38,797 bases of DNA. Origin: Lingula anatina. Taxonomy: Eukaryota > Brachiopoda > Lingulata > Lingulida > Lingulidae. The position numbers were made by a program, and so were the translations under genes. The notes under the pieces are model-generated. The model was not told where the DNA came from. It worked only from the letters and a program-made list of their open reading frames with translations, and did not search any database. Below, in pieces: positions 11,773-20,700 of this stretch (positions within the stretch are counted from its first letter, which is position 1; every line of letters begins with the position of its first letter). The stretch covers positions 179,563 through 218,359 of the forward strand of contig NW_019775614.1 in the NCBI RefSeq assembly GCF_001039355.2. Reading direction: 5' to 3'.

Positions 11773-14700
11773 CAGAGAGTGTGTTACTGTGGAAGAACTG
11801 CATTGCAGGTGAAAACAAGATGGGATAGATTTATTTCACCCAAATAGCCCCACTATAAATCTCACATAGACACTACTGTATATAAATGATAAATGACAGT
11901 TAACAGTGTAAAGAGACATGGCATCTAACAGGTCCATGGACATCTACAAAGTTTAATCGGACTGACCCAATACTGAGGTCACAAAACCTGTGGAACTGAA
12001 TTAGTTCAATCAATTATAAAATACATTTGGGCAGCCAAAAGGCAGTCTTGATAACAAAGTGTAAACAAGCATTCATGACTTTGTTATTTGTGAACTGGTT
12101 TCTTAGTAAGTCACCATACAATGTATGTTCATACAGCTGAAAATATTGAAAAACAGACCCTGTAAATGTAATTTAAACATCCATTCAGTGCTAAGTAAAC
12201 ATGTCCTGAAAACTTAGGTTGCAGCACATGCGCAATTCAACAAAAGTTTGAAATTCTAGAATGCATTTAAATAGTCAAGGAATAAAGGCATAGTCTTGAT
12301 AACAAAGAGAAAATACGTCTCAGCCAGACATTTATTTAGGCAACAGGAAGGAGCAGTCTGGATTTTTAGACAGTATTTCTTCATAGAGTAACTGCAGATA
12401 AAATCAGACATTTTGTTCCATATCATGGCAGCAGTTGGGAACATTAAGACAGAACCTGGGTCATGTGACCTGTGTGGTGGTGACAGCAGCACAAACTACT
12501 GTAAACAGTGTCACCAGTACATATGTGACAGATGTAAAGATTTCCACAACAAGGTCAATAAAGGACACACACTAACGAATGAAAAAAAAGGCCCTATAGA
12601 AGAAGTTCATGAAGATGAAGGAATTTCAAACCAGCTCACTGCCATTGTTTCACAGTTTGGACAAACTGTGGTAAAACTGAAAGAAGAATTGCAAACTTGT
12701 GAAGAAGAAAAAATCAAATATATATTCAACAGGAAAGAAATCCACCAGAGAGTCAGACATCAGGCACAACAAATTAAAATCCTCACTGATCTCCGATGTG
12801 AAGAGTTAATCAAAGAAACTGATGAATTGTTGGCAGAAAAGTTGTCACAACTGGAGCAATACACAGATACTGTCAAAAATCATCACAGATTAGTTGAGGA
12901 AATTTACTCAGAAGCACTTAATCTCCAGCAAAATAAGAAAGTAAAAACACAGCAACTAAAATTGGTCACAAACAAGTTTTCAGAGATGCAACAAAACAAT
13001 GCAGATCCTCGCCTTAGAGATCCCCTTAAAGTTTTCTATCATGAAATCACCCCAAAGGCTGATGACGTCAAGACTTTGATGGGGACAATTAAGAGCTCAC
13101 GTGGTGTAGAATCTGACAGAACCACGGATGAGCCCCCCAGCCAAAAGAAATCGGTTAATCATTGAAAAATGGGGCAGCAACTGGACTAAAAGAAGAGCAG
13201 AGAAAGTCTCAGAGTTTCAGCTGAAGCATTGTAAAACATCTAAAGATTGTTCATACACAAGTATAGCCCAGAACAGCACTGGAGACATCTTTGTCCTGGA
13301 TTCTGCACATGATCGGATTGAAACATATACAACAAAGGGGGAATTTCTGAAGCATTTTAACCTTGGGTTGAAAGACGGGAAACCCTACAAATTAACTGTA
13401 ATAGAAGACACCAGGTTGGTTGTAGCTTACTCAGCAGCAAGTCACAATATGAGTCAAGTTGTTGAATTTTCTCTTCCACTATTTGGTCCCCTAAAAAATA
13501 GAAACACTGGATATGGTAGGCCTGTTCCCATTGCTTCATGTGGAGATGATGTAGCATTCACAGATGGATGGAAAGTGCAGTATATAAATGAAGGTATACT
13601 TTACATTTCATCTGATTTGTGTTCTAAGTACACATGGATGCAAGGTAAAGCCCTCTCAGATATGGCAGTTAACAAGGAGAAGAATGTGTTCTTACTTTAT
13701 CCTGGACATCACTGTTTATTAGGGGTGAACAGTGAAGGGAAAGAGAAATTCACCTACGGCAAAGTAAACATCCCAGGCACTGGTGTTGGTCAGTTAACAC
13801 ATCCATCTTGTGTCTGTACTGACAACAATGGTGACATCTACATTGGAGACACAGGGAGGATTGTGAAGATCAAATCTGATGGCACATTTATTTATCACAT
13901 CACAGGTGTGTGTCAACCAGTGAGTGGCTATGTATTCCTGGTGGATCATCAGGGACAAATTGTAACAGTTGAAGATGGTAAAGTGATCAAATATATATAC
14001 TAGGTACTGGGGAACAATCCACCCTAATATATCCCTGATCTTGCACTGACTGACAATGTATTCTGTGTGTAACAATTATATCAGCTGTATTTATTATATT
14101 AACTTACATAAACGGAGCAACTTGAACAGATAAACTGGGTAGCAGAATTGATTTATTCACGCTACTCTCTTGTACATGGTTCCGTGATGTTATCTATTTA
14201 CACACATTTTAATCTGTACATGTCATAGAAATTATAGTAATCAAAAAAACTATTTAGCAGCAGACAAATTTTTAAAGTCATTATAACTCTTCGTTTTGGC
14301 CAAAAATTGGATTTTCCTGGAGTAAATGGCAATTTTCCGGTACTTAGCAATGGTCAACGACCCCATTCCTGCATTCAAAGTTAGTCTAGGGATTTTTCCT
14401 AAATGTTTGGTTTTTTGTTAAAATCTCTTAAGAGATTAATTTTTCCTAAATGTTTGGTTTTTTGTTAAAATCTCTTAAGAGATTTTAACTGACGGGGCCC
14501 TCTCTGACATTGCATGGCCACGCGATATCGAGCATGGTTTTCTGATGACCTACTTAAAACTGCCGGCAAAGCAGACAATAACAACAACAACACTTTATTA
14601 CAATAAAATTAGATTCATACGACATAATCGTCTTATTGATCAAAATGCATTCATAGCTACAATGCATGCAGTTCTGGGCCTTTTGTTATACGATGCACAG

Positions 14701-17700
14701 TACAAAAACTTGCAACTTAGGTCTGAGGATTGCATCATGCGCCTGCTATATCTTATCCCACCAAATGTTATTTGGTCTCGAATGAACGCGAGAATCAGCG
14801 TGACATGCCAAAGTCCTAGGCAACAGATGCCTTGACGACCGGGAAGAAAGGCACCAAAAGCCCTAGTGACAAGCACAGTTATTAGTTTTACTACAATAAC
14901 AGCAGTTTGAGTGGTGAAATGCAATATAATATATTTCCATGTGTTATTTAGAATGTATTTCTTGCGGAATTTTGAATCTCAAAGGAAGAGTTATTATTGC
15001 TTTAAAGTTGAGTTTTTCTATGCGCAGTTGATGTTGTTGATGATGGAATAAAAGTTAGAATCAAAGTAGATGCCAAAGGTATAAACTGATTCAGTTAACT
15101 TTGCATTATGTGTACATAGATTATGATGTTATGTACAAATGTTTAAAAATGATAAATATATATTAGCATGTTTAGAATATTGTTACACTATCATATTTCA
15201 GTAAAATGTTTATTGTATGAAATATATAGAAATTTCTGCATTCAACTCTTGTACACGTAAGATACAGTGGTTTCAGCGTTTATGTTTTTTATGTGCAGTG
15301 ATATTTTCAAGACTAAGTTCAAGAAAGACTTGTACATAATACCTAAATATTTCCACTTCAAACTCTTGTACATGTGTGGCATTCTGATTTCAGTGTTTAT
15401 AAAGTGTTGTTTTAGTTATGTAAAGCTTTGCTTTGATCAAGATTACAATTATTTCAGGTAAATTAACTGTGTGAAGTGGTTTGTATGAAAAAAATTCCTT
15501 TTCTCTGTAAAGGTTCTAAGAAGTAAGAGAACAGATCAGAGTTTTACTTACAGCATGTAAGAAAGGAAGTTACAATTAATCTGTAAATGGCAAAGAAAGA
15601 TTTTAGCTTTCAAAATAGAAGCAGAAATAACACAGAAATAATACAGTCAAGAAGAGAGGATATTAAAATATATTCTACAGAATTCTTTGTCTATAGAAAC
15701 AAGTATTAAAAGTGTGGCTTTAATTCAGCTTTTAATTATTTGTTTTTTTCTTTTTTTTCCCTCTCAATCCTAACAAACTGTCCTATCAATGCCCCCTACC
15801 TGGGTGTAACACTGGAGATAGTTGCAGCTCTTGATGAGTCTCTTGTACACCTGGTCATCAAGGATGGTCTTGGGGACAGGACGGGAGAAATAGTCTGACG
15901 CCACCAAGGCTGCCTCCATGTAACAGTGCATAGCACCAGAATACTGGGCATGTGCTGGGAATGATTCAAATACTTCACTGAATATATAAATGTTGATTGG
16001 AAACAAACTGCTACAGAAATGATTTTTATGAAGAAAAACGTTAATGGGGTGTTCCGCAAATGTTTTACACTCTTAACTGAGCATATAAAAAGTAATATTT
16101 TTTTTAATTAGTAATAAAGCATAATTCCATAACCTTTCTAATTAATATTGCTACAAAATTTATTCAGATGGCATAATTTTTGTTGTCATAAGTTGCAGTT
16201 TTGGATGAAAGAGATAGGTTCTAATTATACAAACACAATTGTCAAAAAGTAATTGAAAAAGACAAGCACCAACCATACTCTTACCAAAATGTAAATCTGC
16301 CTGTGTCTTGAGCCAAGAGGGTTGTGTTGGATTCACACAGAGAGTATGCTGCATTAGTGTTGTCACTGCATCTGACACTGCCAGGAGGTTCAACTGACTT
16401 GAGCTACAAGATAAATGCACACAGTTTTGATCAAAATGGATTTTAAAATGCTTGTTTACAAATTAGAGGTTTATTGTCATGTTATTTTTATTTGTTTCTT
16501 TTTAGGATCACCATCCTGACTTGAAGTCAGTGACAAATGTGTCAATTCTAACTCCTCCAATGACAAATCTACAAGACAATATTTTCAGAACTATGGTCAA
16601 TGTTGCAGACAACACCCTCTACCAGGGTCACAGATTGTTTTTTCATTAATTATGATATAATATGTCTCTGGCTAAATCATGACAGGATTCGCTGGTCAAA
16701 ATAGCACATTAATTATATGAGGCCCTGATAAAGGGCGGGTACTTAAACAGTGTTCTCAATAATATTTTTAAAAGTAGAGTCCCAGGGCCTCAGTAAAGTC
16801 AGAAAAACTGAGTCCACAGAGAAAAATTTAGAGTCCCACTTGTCACAATCCTAGAAAATGTAAAATCCAAATATCTGTAATAAAAGATAAGCAACACATA
16901 TAAGTCTTCAAAGTTTTTATTCAAGTCTTCAGAGTTTTCACTTACTCTTATGCATTGCATGAAAGTCATTGTCGCCTCTGCCTCAAGGCTCTGAAATGGG
17001 CTTTGGCTTGAGTAGATAGTCAAACTGTGCAACAGGACATCAAAGGCATTCGAGTTGTCATGCTTGCCAAAGGAAATCTTTTGTCCAAATTGTTTTCTAG
17101 TTCTTCAAAGAATCCATCTGAAAAAAAAAATTAATAACTTAGCTTGCATTTCTCTAATCAAGGTAAGTATTAAGATACCTATTGAAACAAAAGCCTGACC
17201 AAAAATAACCCTAATCATTGAAAATAGCAAACGAAAAAAGCTAAGAACAAAGACACCCTGATTATCAAACAATGAGACATAAAAAACAATCTCTGTTACC
17301 GTTCCCGCTGACGTGTAATGTCCATGCATATTCTGTAGAGTGCACAAGTCACCATATAAGTTTAATGCTAGGTTTTTAGATGATAGAAAATTAACAGTTC
17401 TTAATCGATGTGTTAAGCCATCATCACATGTTTTTTCAGAGTTTTTCATTGCCTTTTGAAATGTCTCTCTACCTTTTATGGCCTTTACCACTGGTTTGTG
17501 ACTCTGAGAGATCATGTGCCTCAGGAGTGATGAGCGCTGGTAGTCGGTGCTCCCTGGCGGCAAAGTAAATACGTTGTTCTTCTTTCCTCGCACACATACA
17601 CTACACTTCATTTTCTCCCTGCCAGGTTCCCCTTCCACAAACAGCCACGCCTTGAACGCTGTGTCATGCAACCAACTTTGCTGAAAACGTCTTATTTTCG

Positions 17701-20700
17701 ACTTGATTTCAAGCGTCGCTTGCACCATGCTTTTTAATTCCTTCGAACGAGGCTCGAAACAGGAGCGGCTATTTACAGGTGTGGGACGAGTATGTTTTCA
17801 CTTGATGGACAATCTAAATTTTATTATCAAGATTTGGAATTTAGTTAAAATTGAATTTGACTTTGTTTTGTACATAACTTCGAAAAATAAACTCTAAATG
17901 TGTCGATTAAAAATTTTAAAAGTAACGTTGTCAACTAGATTCTCCCTATGTCGCCGCACACAAAACGATGCAGCTGTCTAGAGAGTGGTTTAATTACTTA
18001 TTCATTCGGTAACGGTACACATGTATGAATGAAAGTTGATGTCTTTTAAGCCCTTTGTATGTATGTACTAATTTACTATAAGCATTTATCGATGATTTTT
18101 TCAAAAAATCCTAACAAATCTCGAGGTGTTGAACACACGTTGTCTAGTCACGCACGTGTAGCTGGCGCCACCGCAACTCATTGCGTACATATTATTTGCT
18201 AAATCGAGCTCAAACTGGCGGAGCTATGCAAATGACCTAACTTATCATGCGTCATTTTCATAAATGGCAGTTTACGATTTAAATCAACTTCGTTGCTCTC
18301 GTAAACATGGCAAACTAACAGTATTATGGAGATCGCTACCAACTTTTAGTATGCATGCAGGTTTTATATTGTGAAACAATGTTTTCGATTTCTTACTTTT
18401 CATTAGTTGCGTCCCTTGGACGCAGAAGGGTTGCATATTTTGCATCCCGTGGAATTTCATTGCGTATTTAGATATGAGGACGTCGTAATTGAAAACCCTG
18501 CTTAAACACTATGTCCAAGGGTAGAAATTTGAAAACCCCTCTTACACAAAACCTCGATTGCAATACCTCCTGTCACGTGTCACTCACCTTCCCAAAGCCG
18601 TAGGCCACATGATGACATAGTCACTGGAGATCTCACTGGTTAGGTCATTCTGGAATTATATGATATTGTTAAGACAATACTGTTTGAGATTGAAACATCT
18701 TTCATAATTCCTTTCAATATTTGCTGAACTTACTGAGGGAAACGTTTAAGTACACAAATAAAAAAAGAAAACTATGGATATAAATCCTTAAATATCAAGA
18801 AATAATATTAACAAATCATAGCAATTAATGAATAACTGAAGGAATCACATATATTAAATGAATCAATCAATAAATTATTAAATAAATAAATCTAAGAAAA
18901 CTGCAAATCAAAGTTATTGTTTTTCAACTAATCAATGTAACACTGTTTCTGCCCTCTCGAACGCTGCAAAAAACAGTTTTCAAACAATAAGAACCAGAAC
19001 AAATCCTTACCTTGAGTAGATTGTATAACTTTGTCACACAAGACACCAGTGCAGAGAGCACTACAGGATCCTGAAAATATTGATAAACTTGAGTAAACTA
19101 TCTTACTATTATTACTACTGATAGGTTACGACTTACACATTGTTCTATTTAACAAAGTCATATACTCATATTTACAATATATTGTTAAATGTTGATATTG
19201 TGAGCTCTCATAACATTGTTTGTTGTACAAATATACATATTTATTTATACACTAATTTACCGAATGCCTCTTTCACTGGTATAAGAAGTTAAAAGTCAAA
19301 TTCTGCCTAGTGTTTTGAAGGACGATAATGTCTCGTGTGGTTGAATGATGCATTTTCTGTCACTTTGAACGAATGCTACACACAGAACTGACGTTCTGTA
19401 GAAATACCTTATCATTTTTTCGGGAGTTTCACAGACTTCCATTTTTAGTCCACTATACTCATTACAATCCCATATCCTGCCCTTCTCTACAAAATGACCT
19501 GGTTATTCCAAGATAAGACACTTTCAAATGTAAAAAGGACATAAACAATGTATGAAAAAAACTGATCCAGGTGGATTAATTAATGTCAACCCAATACCTT
19601 AATTCTCTGTATGAACTGAACAAAATGTGCCCTAGATATAAGGCCCAAGTTGGATTCTCTTTTCATCGAACTGGGGGCACCACTGCTGCTACGTTTCTGC
19701 TGCTCAGTGGTTGTGAATATCTGCAAAACTGGAACAAAAAAAAAATTGGTTAACTTAAATTTGTATGATTAACCTTCCCTAATGTTTCTGTCCGAGAATT
19801 GATGTTTCAACAAAATTTGTTAAGAGAAATTTCCACATAAATATTAAATTGTGTTTTCATCCCATGAATGACATTCAACAGGTTTGCTTCCACCTACTGA
19901 ATTGTCAAAATTGACTTTGCCAAGTTTTACCTCAATATTTACCATTGGTATGCCATATTAAACTGGATCTTTCCCTTTTAAAACATAAAAATTAAAAAAA
20001 AAAAAAGGATTCCCCATAGTAGTGTCTGGTACAGTACAAAGATACTGCAGCCGTTCAGCATTGTCAAATTGATCTATTTTCTACTCACCTCCCAGACCTC
20101 CCTGGCAGCTTTCCTGCTCTCCTTCATATTGGGTAGTTCTTTACACAGCAGGGACAGCAGACGACCAAACTAAAAAATATGACAGGAAAACATTTTCATT
20201 TATTTAATTACCTTAAATCAAGATAAGAATATTGCAAAAAGTGATTTTATTTTTAATTATCAGAATGTCAATTACCTTAGCTTTCATCAATATATATATA
20301 TTTAGTTTTAGAACAGAAAAGTATTTTCCAAAAACCTCAGAAAAGGATGCACTACAAAGACCACACCCACCTCTATATATCCACTGTTGGTGTATTACAA
20401 AGACCACACCCACCTCTATATATCCACTGTTGGTGTATTACAAAGACCACACCCACCTCTACATATCCACTGTTGGTGTTCTCCAAGTTCCCCAAATAAT
20501 CCCAGTCTTTGATGTTGAGAAGGAAAGCCACACAGTGCCCCACAATATCACTGCTGGGGGACATGTCTGGAATATTTATTTATTTATAGACAGGGCTTAG
20601 TAAATGAATTGCTGGATACATGGACACAGATACATTGGTTGAAAAATTTGCATTTTAGTCTCTGTTTTTGAATTATTCATTTTGGTTCTTAGTCTAGTAA

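Noticed and set aside
11520-12140. Functional gene in the spacer before the RING-less TRIM
   Set aside because: Only short open frames biased by CT/GA tracts; no splice-compatible conserved peptide seen.
14545-14835. 96-codon open frame in the 722-bp transposon
   Set aside because: No transposase motif; it overlaps an antisense frame of equal length, so chance is the better explanation.
17703-17897. 64-codon plus-strand frame at the transposase start
   Set aside because: Overlaps the zinc-finger frame in antisense and shows no motif.
20350-20478. CRISPR-like array
   Set aside because: Units are contiguous without spacers, lie over an exon-intron border and the genome is eukaryotic.
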